Counted from the first letter of the stretch, positions 15,909 through 25,525 are shown. The stretch: 64,000 nucleotides of DNA from Streptomyces aculeolatus (GCF_020400605.1 NZ_JAINRD010000021.1:118609-182608); one strand, 5' to 3'. Made by a program: numbers and translations. Notes: generated from the letters alone by a model not told the origin.

Positions 15909-16931
15909 ATGTCAGCAACAGTGCTGGTGACCGGCGGCGCCGGGTTCATCGGCAGCCACACGTGCGTGGAACTGCTCGACCACGGCTACGACGTGGTGGT
16001 GCTCGACGACCACTCCAACAGTTCGCCCCGCGCCCTGGAGCGGATCGCCAAGGTCGCCGGCCGCCCGGTCACCGCGGCGTACGAGAGCGACCTGCGGGAC
16101 CGGCGCGCGCTGTCGGCGGTGTTCGCCGCCCACCCCGTCGACGCGGTGATCCACTTCGCCGCGAAGAAGGCGGTCGGCGAGTCCGTGGAGAAGCCGGTCG
16201 AGTACTACGACACCAACGTCGGAGGCACCACCGCGCTCCTGTCCGCCATGCGTGAGCACGGTGTGCACCGCCTGGTGTTCTCGTCGTCGTGCTCAATCTA
16301 CGGCGACGCCGCCAAGGTGCCGCTGGCCGAGGACGACCCGGCCGGCCCCACCAACCCGTACGCCACGACGAAGTGGCTCTGCGAGCAGGTCCTGGCCGAC
16401 GTGTGCCGACGGCTGCCGGAGATGAGCGTCCTCGCGCTCAGGTACTTCAACCCGGTCGGCGCGCACCCCAGCGGCCTGCTGGGCGAGGACCCCCGCGGGG
16501 TGCCGAACAACGTCATGCCGTTCCTGACCCAGGTCGCCGTCGGGCGGCTGCCCCGGCTCCGCGTCTTCGGCGACGACTACGCCACCGCCGACGGCACCGG
16601 GGTCCGCGACTACATCCACGTGATGGACGTGGCCGACGGCCACCGCGTCGCTCTCGAACACCTCGACGACGACACCGGCATGCGCACCTTCAACCTCGGC
16701 ACCGGCGCGGGCACCTCGGTCCTCGAACTCGTGGCGGCGTTCTCCCGCGCCTGCGGCAGACCCGTCCCGTACGAGGTCACCGCGCGGCGGCCCGGTGACG
16801 TGGCCGCGCTCGTCGCCGACCCGGGCGCCGTGGCCCGGGCCTGGAACTGGGCCACGACCCGCGACCTCGCCGCCATGTGCCGCGACGCATGGGCGTTCCA
16901 GGAGCTGAACCCGTCGGGCTATCCCGACTGA
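15909..16931 (+). CDS. galE: UDP-glucose 4-epimerase
   Basis: A 340-aa NAD-dependent epimerase interconverting UDP-glucose and UDP-galactose. Signature elements are the TGGAGFIGSH nucleotide loop at residues about 7-16, SSCSIYG with the catalytic Ser near residue 122, and the Tyr/Lys pair in NPYATTKWLCE; RYFNPVGAHPSGLLGEDPRG is the specific GalE substrate-loop sequence. It follows the GT2 gene after 47 bases with GAAAGAG upstream of the ATG, so it is part of the same transcript. Here it likely supplies UDP-galactose for the polysaccharide rather than for Leloir catabolism, since no galK or galT is nearby. Confidence 0.88.
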   Translation: MSATVLVTGGAGFIGSHTCVELLDHGYDVVVLDDHSNSSPRALERIAKVAGRPVTAAYESDLRDRRALSAVFAAHPVDAVIHFAAKKAVGESVEKPVEYYDTNVGGTTALLSAMREHGVHRLVFSSSCSIYGDAAKVPLAEDDPAGPTNPYATTKWLCEQVLADVCRRLPEMSVLALRYFNPVGAHPSGLLGEDPRGVPNNVMPFLTQVAVGRLPRLRVFGDDYATADGTGVRDYIHVMDVADGHRVALEHLDDDTGMRTFNLGTGAGTSVLELVAAFSRACGRPVPYEVTARRPGDVAALVADPGAVARAWNWATTRDLAAMCRDAWAFQELNPSGYPD

Positions 16932-16997
16932 CCACATCTGCAGCCATCGGTGTTTCGGCGGTTCAGGAGCCAGAAGTCAGACAGACAGGGGTAACGC

Positions 16998-18407
16998 ATG
17001 CGATTGACGGTCATCGGTACGGGATATCTCGGAGCCGTGCACGCCGCGTGCATGGCGGACATCGGGCACGAGGTCCTCGGCGTCGACATCGACGCCGGGA
17101 AGGTCAGGGCGCTGGCCGAGGGCCGACCACCCTTCTACGAGCCCGGTCTGCACGACGTACTCACCGCGAACGTCGGCTCCGGCCGGCTGCGGTTCACCAC
17201 CTCGCTCCGCGAGGCCGCCGACTTCGGCGAGGTCCACTTCGTCTGCGTGGGCACACCCCAGCGGCGCGACTCGCCGGCGGCGGACCTGCGCCACGTCGAC
17301 GCGGTCATCGACTCACTCGCGCCGCATCTGCACCGCCCGTGCCTGATCGTGGGCAAGTCCACCGTGCCGGTCGGCACGACCGCCCGGCTCACCGCGCGGC
17401 TGCGCGAACTCGCCCCCGGCGTCGACACCGAGGTCGCCTGGAACCCCGAGTTCCTCCGGGAGGGCTTCGCGGTCCAGGACACCCTCGAACCGGACCGCCT
17501 CGTGGTCGGCACCGATTCGGACCGGGCGGACGAGACGCTGCGAGCGGTGTACGCACCCATGCTCCGGGCCGGCGTCCCGTACGTCGGCACGGATCCGGCG
17601 ACGGCGGAGCTGGTCAAGGTGGCCGCCAACTCGTTCCTCGCGACGAAGATCTCGTTCATCAACGCCATGGCCGAGGTGTGCGACGCGGCCGGGGCCGACG
17701 TGGTCACCCTCGCGGACGCCATCGGGCACGACACCCGCATCGGCCGGCGCTTCCTCTCCGCCGGCCTCGGCTTCGGCGGCGGCTGTCTCCCCAAGGACAT
17801 CCGGGCCTTCGCCGCCCGCGCCGGGGAACTCGGCGTGGGCCGGGCGGTGGCGTTCCTGCGGCAGATCGACGAGATCAACATGCGGCAGCGCAGGCGCACC
17901 GTCGCGATCGCCAGGAACCTGGCCGGCGGCACGTTCACCGGCCGCCGGATCGCGGTCCTCGGCGCGACGTTCAAGCCGGACAGCGACGACGTACGCGACT
18001 CACCCGCCCTCGCCGTCGCGGCCGCGATCCACGACCGGGGCGGCGAGGTACACGTCCATGACCCGCAAGGGGTGGACAACGCCCGGGCGGTCCTGCCCGC
18101 CCTGCGGTACGCCGCCGACGCGGCCGCGGCGTGCCGGGGCGCCGACCTGGTGCTGCACCTGACCGAGTGGGGCCACTACCGCGACCTCGATCCGGCCGCA
18201 CTGGCGACGGTCGTGCGCACCCCGAAGATCCTGGACGCACGCAACAGCCTCGATGCCGACCGGTGGCGCACCGCGGGCTGGTTCGTGCGGGCGCTCGGCC
18301 GGCCCGCCCCGGCCCTCGGCCGGCAGCCGGCGCGGGTCGTCATCCCTCACGGCTCCGGCTGCGCCGCTCCGGCCGACGGCGACCCGCTGAGCCTGTCCCC
18401 GAAGTAG
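16998..18407 (+). CDS. ugd: UDP-glucose 6-dehydrogenase
   Basis: A 469-aa UDP-glucose/GDP-mannose dehydrogenase family enzyme that oxidises UDP-glucose to UDP-glucuronate with two NAD. The N-terminal NAD domain opens with GTGYLGAVHAACMADIGHEV; the catalytic Cys is at about residue 262 in GFGGGCLPKDI; the C-terminal UDP-binding domain has GATFKPDSDDVRDSPAL. GDP-mannose dehydrogenase is a less likely alternative. A 25-residue Pro/Ala-rich tail exceeds the usual length. It is the last gene of the operon; its 3' end overlaps that of the convergent beta-helix gene by 61 bases, so the transcripts are mutually antisense there. Confidence 0.86.
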   Translation: MRLTVIGTGYLGAVHAACMADIGHEVLGVDIDAGKVRALAEGRPPFYEPGLHDVLTANVGSGRLRFTTSLREAADFGEVHFVCVGTPQRRDSPAADLRHVDAVIDSLAPHLHRPCLIVGKSTVPVGTTARLTARLRELAPGVDTEVAWNPEFLREGFAVQDTLEPDRLVVGTDSDRADETLRAVYAPMLRAGVPYVGTDPATAELVKVAANSFLATKISFINAMAEVCDAAGADVVTLADAIGHDTRIGRRFLSAGLGFGGGCLPKDIRAFAARAGELGVGRAVAFLRQIDEINMRQRRRTVAIARNLAGGTFTGRRIAVLGATFKPDSDDVRDSPALAVAAAIHDRGGEVHVHDPQGVDNARAVLPALRYAADAAAACRGADLVLHLTEWGHYRDLDPAALATVVRTPKILDARNSLDADRWRTAGWFVRALGRPAPALGRQPARVVIPHGSGCAAPADGDPLSLSPK

Positions 18408-20155
18408 TCCACCGGACCCGGGTCGACACCGATCGCCTCCAGGTCCACCGCGCCCGCCACCCCGGCGGCGCACGTCGGCACCATCCTGGCGGCCCCGGAC
18501 ACACTCGTGACCGGGGCCGCCGCCCCCGGGAGGCAGGGGTCCTCCGTCGTCCCCGTCGCAATATTGCCGAGGATCTCCTGGCCCGTGCCCATACGCCACC
18601 CGCTCAGCCCGTCGTACGACCCGGCACCCCACTCCACCGTCCACTCTCCGGTGCTGAAGTAGCTGTTGCCCTGGAACCGCACCGCCGTCGGCTTGTACGC
18701 GGCGGACGAGGCGACCAGCGGCACCCCGTCGGTGACGAAGATGTTGTTGCGCACCGTGGCATCCCTGAGTCCCTCCTGCAGACGGAGGGCCGGGGGCCGA
18801 ACGGCTCCGTTGGCCGCCTGCACCACGGTGTTGTGGTAGATGTCCACATTCTTGATCCTCTTGCCGTACGCCACGATGGCGCCGTACAGGGAGAACTTCC
18901 GGGAGTCGCTCCCGCTGAGGTTGAAGCGGACGGTGTTGTCCTTCTGCGCACCGTTGTCGGCGGCCGAATAGACCAGGTAGCCGGGGCCGTCGTTGCGGTA
19001 GGACAGGTTGTACTGAAGGACCGACGAGGACACGTTGTTGTCCAGGCCGAACCCGCCCCCGTCCGAACGCGAGCCGGTGTGGTTGGCGTACGAGACGCTG
19101 TTCTCGATGACCATGCGGGTCGAGTCGTAGGTCCAGATGCCCTCCGGCCCTTCCACGGCCCTGGCGGACGACCTCGCCCCGTTGTCGTGCGCGACCGCCC
19201 GCTGCACCCTGCCCCCGTGGACACTGCCGAGGACGATGCCGCTGCCGGTGTTGCGGCCGTGGGCTCGCGGATCGCCGTCGTTGCCGAAAGCCCTGACGCG
19301 GGACACGGTCACCCGCTCGTGGGCGTACGCCGGATCACGGGTATCGAAGTCCGGCCCGTACGTCGACAGACCGGCATCCTTGTTGTCACGCACCGTGGCG
19401 TCACTGATCCGTACGTCCCGGAATCCCGAGGTGGTGCCCTTTCCGGCGCCGATGCTGATGCCGGCCCTGAAGTGCGAGACCTCGACGCCGGCCACGATGA
19501 CGTGCTCCAGTTTTCCGCCGTCCGGCACGTCGGCGAAGAAGTTGATGCCGGGCTTCTTCCTGAACGATGCCCTGTCCCCCACGAGGTTGAGGTCGCGGAT
19601 CTCGACACCGGAGGTGTTGTGGACGGAGATCGCCGTCCCGCCCGTGCTCGCGATCGTGGCGCGCCCCCTGCCGTACGACTCGATCTTCACGGGTTCCTCG
19701 GCGCTGCCCGCGTCCTTCTCGCCGAGGGTCAGCTCGCCGCGGAACCGCGCTCCGGCCTTGAGCAGGAGCCGGTCCCCGGGCCTGAACCGCGCGTCGTCGG
19801 CGTGTGCGAGGGACCGCCAGGGGCGCTCGGGGGAGAGACCGTCGTTGCCGTCGTCGCCGTCCGGGCTGACGTAGTAGGTGTACCCGCCACCGGAGTTCTT
19901 GCCCGGCGGGGCATAGGGCTTGGGCAGTGCCTCGCAGCCGGAAAGGAGGAGGCCCACGAGAGCGGCCGACACTCCCGTCACGAGCCGGTGGCGCGACGCA
20001 CCGGCGTACGCCGCGCCTCCCGCACGTTCGGACGGTCCGTCAGCCCTCCTCGTTCCTGCCGGTCCCAGCGCACTCACTCCTCTGGTTTCCTCACCGGGTT
20101 CTCCGACGGGGAAATCAGCCTGCCAGAGGCCGCGCCCTCGTTTCGTGAGCGACAT
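18347..20155 (-). CDS. Right-handed beta-helix lipoprotein
   Basis: A 602-aa exported protein with a lipobox at residues 70-74 (LLSGC, lipidated Cys74), so probably membrane-anchored on the outside. The body (about 90-560) is a right-handed parallel beta-helix of the pectate-lyase/pectinesterase class, opening with TYYVSPDGDDGNDG and full of repeated N/D-rich turns such as VRNNIFVTDG, AVAHDNG and NTVVQAANGA. No family-specific catalytic residues can be fixed; a polysaccharide lyase, hydrolase or C5-epimerase is possible. The long N-terminal region before the signal suggests the GTG at 20077 may be the true start; neither start has a good ribosome binding site. It is last in a minus-strand set with two other glycan-active genes. 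Confidence 0.75.
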   Translation of the reverse strand: MSLTKRGRGLWQADFPVGEPGEETRGVSALGPAGTRRADGPSERAGGAAYAGASRHRLVTGVSAALVGLLLSGCEALPKPYAPPGKNSGGGYTYYVSPDGDDGNDGLSPERPWRSLAHADDARFRPGDRLLLKAGARFRGELTLGEKDAGSAEEPVKIESYGRGRATIASTGGTAISVHNTSGVEIRDLNLVGDRASFRKKPGINFFADVPDGGKLEHVIVAGVEVSHFRAGISIGAGKGTTSGFRDVRISDATVRDNKDAGLSTYGPDFDTRDPAYAHERVTVSRVRAFGNDGDPRAHGRNTGSGIVLGSVHGGRVQRAVAHDNGARSSARAVEGPEGIWTYDSTRMVIENSVSYANHTGSRSDGGGFGLDNNVSSSVLQYNLSYRNDGPGYLVYSAADNGAQKDNTVRFNLSGSDSRKFSLYGAIVAYGKRIKNVDIYHNTVVQAANGAVRPPALRLQEGLRDATVRNNIFVTDGVPLVASSAAYKPTAVRFQGNSYFSTGEWTVEWGAGSYDGLSGWRMGTGQEILGNIATGTTEDPCLPGAAAPVTSVSGAARMVPTCAAGVAGAVDLEAIGVDPGPVDYFGDRLSGSPSAGAAQPEP

Positions 20156-20191
20156 GACGCATAGGAATGAAGCGGCCGGGGCCGTGCTCCC

Positions 20192-21487
20192 TCAGGCGGG
20201 CCCTTCGCCCGGGGTGACCGGCATGCCGACCGAGCCGTAGTCCGGGCCGACCTCGTTGTCGGCGTAGAACTTCACGCCGGTCGAGGCCGAGGTGACCTCC
20301 ATGACCCGGGTCGAGGAGCCCGCGAAGTCGTTGCGGGTGATCGACACGTCGTCGGGCCCGTCGAGTTTGACGGACTGGTTCCAGCTGTCGCCCATCTCGT
20401 TGTCCGCGACGATCCAGTTCTTCATGCCGTCGGTGTTGCCGCCGGAGTTCCCGCCGCGGCCGTAGTCCTCGGCCATGAGCCACTGGTGGATGCTGGGGAT
20501 GCTCTCGTCGCGGTCCGGGTTCGCCGGGCCGACGGCCTTGTTGCCGCGGATCTGCACGTCGTCGCTGGCGATGGGGTGGGAGCTGGACACCCAGGTCTGG
20601 ATGAAGTCGGTGTGGCTGTCGCCCGGGTCGCCGGTCACGAAGTCGATCGCGGTGTTGTACATGATCTTGTGGCGGTCGCCGAAGAACGTGATGGCGTTCA
20701 GGTCGCCGGGGCCCTCGACGCCCTTGATGTCGTTGTTCTGGATGGTGACGTCCGTGTTGTCGTCCGAGTAGATGCCGTACTGCTGCTCGGCGACCACCCG
20801 GCAGTTCTGCACGACCACGTGGTCGGCTTCGATGAGGATTCCGCCGCGGACGGTGTTCCCCTGGCAGTCGTGGACGTCGGGGTCGGCCGCGGTGCCACCG
20901 GAGTCGATCTCGTACCGGGAGTCCTGGTCCGGTACGAGGATCGCGCCGGGCGGAGTCGCCACCCCGCCGACGCCGAGGGACTGCCCGGGCGGCTCCGGGT
21001 CGCCACCGGGCTCCCCGGACACGGTCGCCTCCGAGATGCTCGTCCACTTGGCCGAGTCGGCGGAGTCGTTGCCGTGGCCGACGATCCGTACGTAGCGGGC
21101 CTGCCCGGCGGTGAAGTCGTACGTCTCGAAGCCGCCGGTGGTGCCGCTGCTGGTTTCGCGGGACAGCACCGGCGACCACGCCGAGCCGTCCCGGGACAGC
21201 TCGACGTCGAACGTGGCCCGCCGGTCGTCGCCCTCGTACCAGGCCAGCGCCACCGAGTCGACGGTCGTGACCGTGCCCAGGTCGAAGCGGATCCAGACCC
21301 CGTCGCCGGCGCCGGACCAGCGGGTCGACAGGTCGCCGTCGATCGCGTTGGCCGGCCCGTTGCCGTCGTGGGAGCTGGCCGTCGCGGCGGTGATGGGCAG
21401 CGTCGCCGCCGATGCCGCGGGGCCGAGCGCCACCACCGAGCCGAGCACCGTGCACGCGCCCAGCCCGGCGGTCAGCAGGCGTCTCAC
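20192..21487 (-). CDS. Secreted discoidin plus beta-helix protein
   Basis: A 431-aa secreted protein. The chosen GTG at 21487 has GAGGAG upstream and gives a clean signal peptide (MRRLLTAGLGACTVLGSVVA, cleavage after ASA near residue 29); an upstream frame to 21541 would add 18 residues. Residues about 32-158 form an F5/8C discoidin domain (AIDGDLSTRWSG, WIRFDLG, RYVRIVGHG), closely similar to the two in the next gene. Residues about 185-430 form a right-handed beta-helix with Asn-rich turns (VTIQNNDIKG, NTAIDF, IRGNKAVG). A carbohydrate-binding plus lyase or hydrolase role is likely, but no catalytic residue can be assigned. It lies 36 bases before the lipoprotein gene. Confidence 0.77.
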   Translation of the reverse strand: MRRLLTAGLGACTVLGSVVALGPAASAATLPITAATASSHDGNGPANAIDGDLSTRWSGAGDGVWIRFDLGTVTTVDSVALAWYEGDDRRATFDVELSRDGSAWSPVLSRETSSGTTGGFETYDFTAGQARYVRIVGHGNDSADSAKWTSISEATVSGEPGGDPEPPGQSLGVGGVATPPGAILVPDQDSRYEIDSGGTAADPDVHDCQGNTVRGGILIEADHVVVQNCRVVAEQQYGIYSDDNTDVTIQNNDIKGVEGPGDLNAITFFGDRHKIMYNTAIDFVTGDPGDSHTDFIQTWVSSSHPIASDDVQIRGNKAVGPANPDRDESIPSIHQWLMAEDYGRGGNSGGNTDGMKNWIVADNEMGDSWNQSVKLDGPDDVSITRNDFAGSSTRVMEVTSASTGVKFYADNEVGPDYGSVGMPVTPGEGPA

Positions 21488-21631
21488 CGGTATGCCTCTC
21501 CTCGTCGTTCCCGTCCGTGTACGGGCGTTCAGAACGTTCACGTGCGTCTCGTCTCCTTGGAGTGGGTCCTCTGCACCGGGCGACGACGGGGTGCGACCGG
21601 CGGCGGCCCGCCGCCGGTCGCACCCGCGTCC

Positions 21632-24600
21632 CTACGGAGCGCCGGGGCCGACGTCGGCCGCGGTGAGCGGGGCTCGCGTGGCGGCGGACGCCGACCGCTC
21701 GTCGGCTCCCGCGTCGACGGCGCCGCTGCGGGCCTGGCCGTCCATGTCGTCCGTCACGAACGGGTGGCCGCCGCTGCCGGCGTCGATCGCCGGGCTTCCC
21801 GCGCCGATCCGCTGCACCGGTCCGTCGGGGGCCAGCAGCGGGTCCGCCGCCCTGACGGCGTCGGGGGGTGCGTCGACGCCGACGGTCGCCGATCCGGTCG
21901 GCCACGCGATGTTGCCGGCGTAGGTCATGTCCACCGGCTCCATCAGCTCGTTGAACAGCTTGCCGCGGTCGCCGGTGACCACGTTGTCGGCGACGACCGA
22001 GTCGACCGGCGCCAGGTCGTAGTTGGCGCCGACCTCGATGTTCGACACGTTGTCCACGAAGGTGTTGTTGACGACGGTCGCCCGGTAGACGCGCCAGTGC
22101 GCGTTGAGTGCGCCCGAGGTGTCCACGTCGCCGCCGTCGATCTGCAGCGCGGCGTCGAAGCCGGAGCCCGTCAGGCCCTCGAAGTAGTTGTTGTAGATCT
22201 TGTGGTCCTGGCCGTAGATCCGGATGCCGCCCGTCCCCTCCTTGCCCTCGCCGAGGAAGAAGTTGCCGTAGAAGGAACCGCGGTTCCCGTGCCGCTGCGA
22301 CAGCACGCCCTGCGAGGTGCGGAACGTGTTGTAGCGGACGATGTTGTCGTTGCTCTTCACGGAGACGATCTCCGGATCGCCGTCGCAGTTCTCGAAGAGG
22401 TTCGACTCGAGGACGGTGAATCCGCTCGACTCGGAGATCTCGCTCCAGCCGACCCGGACGGCCTCCATCTCGTTCTCCGCACGCGGACCCATGTTGCGGA
22501 AGTGGTTGTGGTCGATCCGGTCATGCTGCGACTGCTGGGTCTCGGATCCGTCGATGGTGATGAAGTTTCCCAGCTGCTGCTTGTCCTCGAAGAGGTTGTG
22601 ATCTATTCGGTTGTGGTGGCTGTTCTCACCCTGGATGATCACCCACTTCAGCGAGGACTCCTCGGTCAGCCGGAAGTGGTTGCGGGTCAGCCGCACGTTG
22701 TTCGAGCCGGTGATCTTCAGCGTGTCGCTGTTCGTCCACTTCAGGCCCTCGAAGGTGACGTACGAGGAGTCCGCCACCTCCAACTGGCCGTCGTCCACGA
22801 CCGCCTGGTGGCGGTTCTCCGCGACGACCGTGATGGGCTCGTCGGCGGTCCCGTTCTTCCCGCTCATCTTCCCGATCGAGTACGCCCCGTCGGCGAGGAC
22901 GATGCGGTCCCCGGCACGCGCGTCCGCAAAGGCGTCCTGCAACTCGTCCGAGTCCGCGACCGGCACGGTACGGCCGGGGCCGGGGCCGGGGCCCGGGTCC
23001 TCGCCCCCGCCGTCGGGCCCGTGGACGGTCGTCTCGGTGATGCTGGTCCACTCGTTGGTGGTGCTGCCGTGGCCGACGATGCGCAGATAGCGCGCGGAGG
23101 TGTCGGCGAAGTCGTAGTTCTGCGGCTGGAGGGTGGTCCCGCTGCTTTCCTTCCCCGACAGGACCGTCTTCCACGACGAGCCGTCGTCGGACAGTTCGAC
23201 GTCGAAGGTGTTCTTCCTGGTGTCTCCCTGGTGCCAGGCGATCGACGTCGACCCGACGGTCTGCTCAGAGCCGAGGTCGTAGCGGATCCACACCCCGTCG
23301 CCCTCGCCGGACCAGCGGGTGCTCAGATCGCCGTCAAGGGTGTTGGCGGGCACGTTGCCGTCGTCGGCGCTGGCCGAGACCGCCTCGACCGGCACCGCGG
23401 GACCCGGGGAGTCTCCGCCGCCCCCGAGCGCATACGTCCGGACCCAGTCGACCTCGAACACCGCCGGGCGCAGTCCGCTGTCGCCGGTGAAGTTGTCGAG
23501 CTGGATGACGTAGTTCCCCAGCGGCATCGTCTGGATGTCGCCCCGCTCGGAGTTCGCGCCGTCGGAAAGCCGGAACCATTCGGCGCCGTCGACGTAGCCG
23601 ACCAGCTCCTCCGGCGTCCACTCGAACGCGAAGTTGTGCCACTCCGTCATGTCGACGGGGCAGAGTTCTTCGTGTTCCTTCTCATCCGTCGGGCTCTGCG
23701 GATAGTGCAGGAACGCCCCCAGGCACTGCGCGTCCGGGTTCGAGTACTCGACCCAGTCGTACTCCCCGTTCTCGAGCCGGTTGCCGGCGGTGGGCCAGAT
23801 CAGGTGCAGGGGGTGGTAGAGCCCGCCGTCGGCGCCGGTGTTCCGTGACCGGGACCGGACCTCCCAGCGGCCGTACTGCATGTCGACGTTCTGCCGGATC
23901 CATCCCGTATCGCCGTTCGCCTCGCCGCGCATCGTCATGATGCCGTCCGCGACGGTGCTGTTCTTCCCGCACCGGCGGCCGTTCCCGGCATGCCCCTCCC
24001 AGCACTGGGGCGTCCCGCCGACCTCGCCCGACGGTACGTCCCACTTCTCCGGGTCGACCGGGCCGGTGTAGTCGAACTCGTCCGACACCGGCAGCGGTTC
24101 GCCCCAGCCGTACCGCTCGGCGGCCTCGGTCGGGTCAGCGCTTCCCTGGTCGTCGTCGTGGGTGACGCTCAGCCCGTAGATCTCCACCTGGCCGTAGTTG
24201 TCGTCGCTGCACGGCGACGAGCGCTCGCAGTTGGCCTGCGTGTACGCGCCCGCCTTGAAGTAGGCGCCGGAGAAGTCCTCCGCGAGCGTGGTCTGCAGCA
24301 CGCCGTTGTAGTAGGCCTTGATCTCGCCGTCGGCGACCACGAACTTGGCCTCGAACCTGGTGCCCAGCTCGTAGTTCTCGTCCACCAGCTTGTGGTTGCT
24401 GTCGTCGGGAGAGGTGACGTAGAGCTTGCTGCCTTCCAGGCGGAAGACCGACACGTCGTCGTCGGAGTCGTGGATCTGCCCGGCGACGACATCGGGCTTG
24501 TCCTCGGGGAGGTCCGTGATGGCCTGGTCGATGACCATCGTGTGCGTGCCGGACGTCGAGGACCAGCTCGCCTTGGTCTCCCCCGAGTCCGTCATCTCGC

Positions 24601-25312
24601 GCAACTCCGAGCGCGGGTAGTTCGAGCCGCTCGTGGTGACCCCGTTGACGGCGGCGCGGAACTGCACGGCCGCGCAGTCGTCGGTCGCGGTGAACCACGG
24701 GTCGTTCGCGTACGTGGCGAGTTCCGGTTGTTCGACGTTGGTCGGCGACTCCTCCTCGCCGACCGGCAGCCCGATGTACCAGTTCGTCAGGTCCAGCACG
24801 TCGGCCGGGTAGTCGCAGGAGCCGCTGCCGCCGTCGGCTCCGTAGAGGGCCGTCTCGGTGATGCTGGTCCAGTCGTTGGTGGTGCTGCCGTGGCCGACGA
24901 TGCGCAGATAGCGCGCGGAGGTGTCGGCGAAGTCGTAGTTCTGCGGCTGGAGCGTGCTGCCGCTGGTGGTCTTCCGCGACAGGGCCGGCGTCCACGAGGA
25001 TCCGTCGTCGGACACCTCGACGTCGAAGGTGTTCTTCCGCGTGTCCCCCTGGTGCCAGGCGACCGACACGGAGCCGATCGTCTGCGCCGAGCCGAGGTCG
25101 TAGCGGATCCACACCCCGTCGCCCTCGGCCGACCAGCGCGTACTCAGGTCGCCGTCGAGGGTGTTGGCGGGCACGTTGCCGTCGTCGGCGCTGGCCGTGA
25201 CGCCGGTGACCTCCAGGGGGCCACCCGGCTCGGCCGAGGCGACGGGTTGGTACACGGTCGAGATTCCGAGGGCTAACAGCCCCACCGCAAGCGCACGATG
25301 GATTCGTCTCAC
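21632..25312 (-). CDS. Trifunctional secreted glycan-degrading enzyme: discoidin-PL7-GH16-discoidin-PL6
   Basis: A 1226-aa secreted enzyme. Signal peptide 1-27. Discoidin domain about 35-160. PL7 alginate-lyase module about 164-387 with all three family signatures: RSELRE (234-239), QIH (279-281) and YFKAGAYTQ (351-359). GH16-like module about 404-629 with EYDWVE (Glu517, Asp519, Glu522), matching the ExDxxE catalytic motif. Second discoidin about 642-769, nearly identical to the first. Pro/Gly linker, then a PL6 (chondroitinase B/alginate lyase) beta-helix about 783-1180 with RHGNRGSFYGNFFLG near residue 1000. PL7 and PL6 cleave uronate-containing chains by elimination; GH16 enzymes usually cut beta-1,3/1,4 glucans or galactans. 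GTG start at 25312 with GAGG upstream. The module set suggests a substrate mixing uronate and neutral sugar. Confidence 0.85.
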   Translation of the reverse strand: MRRIHRALAVGLLALGISTVYQPVASAEPGGPLEVTGVTASADDGNVPANTLDGDLSTRWSAEGDGVWIRYDLGSAQTIGSVSVAWHQGDTRKNTFDVEVSDDGSSWTPALSRKTTSGSTLQPQNYDFADTSARYLRIVGHGSTTNDWTSITETALYGADGGSGSCDYPADVLDLTNWYIGLPVGEEESPTNVEQPELATYANDPWFTATDDCAAVQFRAAVNGVTTSGSNYPRSELREMTDSGETKASWSSTSGTHTMVIDQAITDLPEDKPDVVAGQIHDSDDDVSVFRLEGSKLYVTSPDDSNHKLVDENYELGTRFEAKFVVADGEIKAYYNGVLQTTLAEDFSGAYFKAGAYTQANCERSSPCSDDNYGQVEIYGLSVTHDDDQGSADPTEAAERYGWGEPLPVSDEFDYTGPVDPEKWDVPSGEVGGTPQCWEGHAGNGRRCGKNSTVADGIMTMRGEANGDTGWIRQNVDMQYGRWEVRSRSRNTGADGGLYHPLHLIWPTAGNRLENGEYDWVEYSNPDAQCLGAFLHYPQSPTDEKEHEELCPVDMTEWHNFAFEWTPEELVGYVDGAEWFRLSDGANSERGDIQTMPLGNYVIQLDNFTGDSGLRPAVFEVDWVRTYALGGGGDSPGPAVPVEAVSASADDGNVPANTLDGDLSTRWSGEGDGVWIRYDLGSEQTVGSTSIAWHQGDTRKNTFDVELSDDGSSWKTVLSGKESSGTTLQPQNYDFADTSARYLRIVGHGSTTNEWTSITETTVHGPDGGGEDPGPGPGPGRTVPVADSDELQDAFADARAGDRIVLADGAYSIGKMSGKNGTADEPITVVAENRHQAVVDDGQLEVADSSYVTFEGLKWTNSDTLKITGSNNVRLTRNHFRLTEESSLKWVIIQGENSHHNRIDHNLFEDKQQLGNFITIDGSETQQSQHDRIDHNHFRNMGPRAENEMEAVRVGWSEISESSGFTVLESNLFENCDGDPEIVSVKSNDNIVRYNTFRTSQGVLSQRHGNRGSFYGNFFLGEGKEGTGGIRIYGQDHKIYNNYFEGLTGSGFDAALQIDGGDVDTSGALNAHWRVYRATVVNNTFVDNVSNIEVGANYDLAPVDSVVADNVVTGDRGKLFNELMEPVDMTYAGNIAWPTGSATVGVDAPPDAVRAADPLLAPDGPVQRIGAGSPAIDAGSGGHPFVTDDMDGQARSGAVDAGADERSASAATRAPLTAADVGPGAP
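23006..23380. repeat. Second discoidin-domain repeat, C-terminal copy
   Basis: About 375 bases encoding residues 645-769 of the trimodular enzyme repeat the segment at 24827-25201 in direct orientation, with long identical stretches at DNA level (for example the codons for the QPQNYDFADTSARYLRIVGH region). The copies lie about 1.8 kb apart and span the PL7 and GH16 modules, so recombination between them could delete both modules in frame. Confidence 0.8.
24827..25201. repeat. First discoidin-domain repeat, N-terminal copy
   Basis: Partner of the repeat at 23006-23380; it encodes residues 38-162. Protein differences are few (for example SAEGDG against SGEGDG and TTNDW against TTNEW), which points to recent internal duplication or gene conversion. 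Confidence 0.8.
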
Positions 25313-25525
25313 AGGGCCTCACTGGGATTGGCAGCACCGGGCCGGCCGGGGCGGCCGGGCGGGGCTGGACGGTCGGGGGTGCACACCGCGAGGTCGGGTA
25401 CGGCGATGGTGCGCCACGCTGTCAGAGGCCCGCGGGGACCGGTCCCGGAGCACCGATTCCGGATGTCGTCCAGTGGAAAACCGGTCTGCGCACGCGGGCG
25501 GGCGGCACGATTCGGCCGCCGCCGC

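Noticed and set aside
20486..23848. A 1120-codon frame antisense to the beta-helix and trimodular genes
   Set aside because: Val/Asp/Arg/Gly-rich shadow without motifs; the sense frames carry signal peptides and lyase signatures.
21632..25312. Assignment of the locus as an alginate catabolic cluster
   Set aside because: PL7 and PL6 modules are present, but no oligoalginate lyase, DEH reductase or KDG kinase/aldolase genes are nearby; an own-polymer processing role fits the neighbours better.
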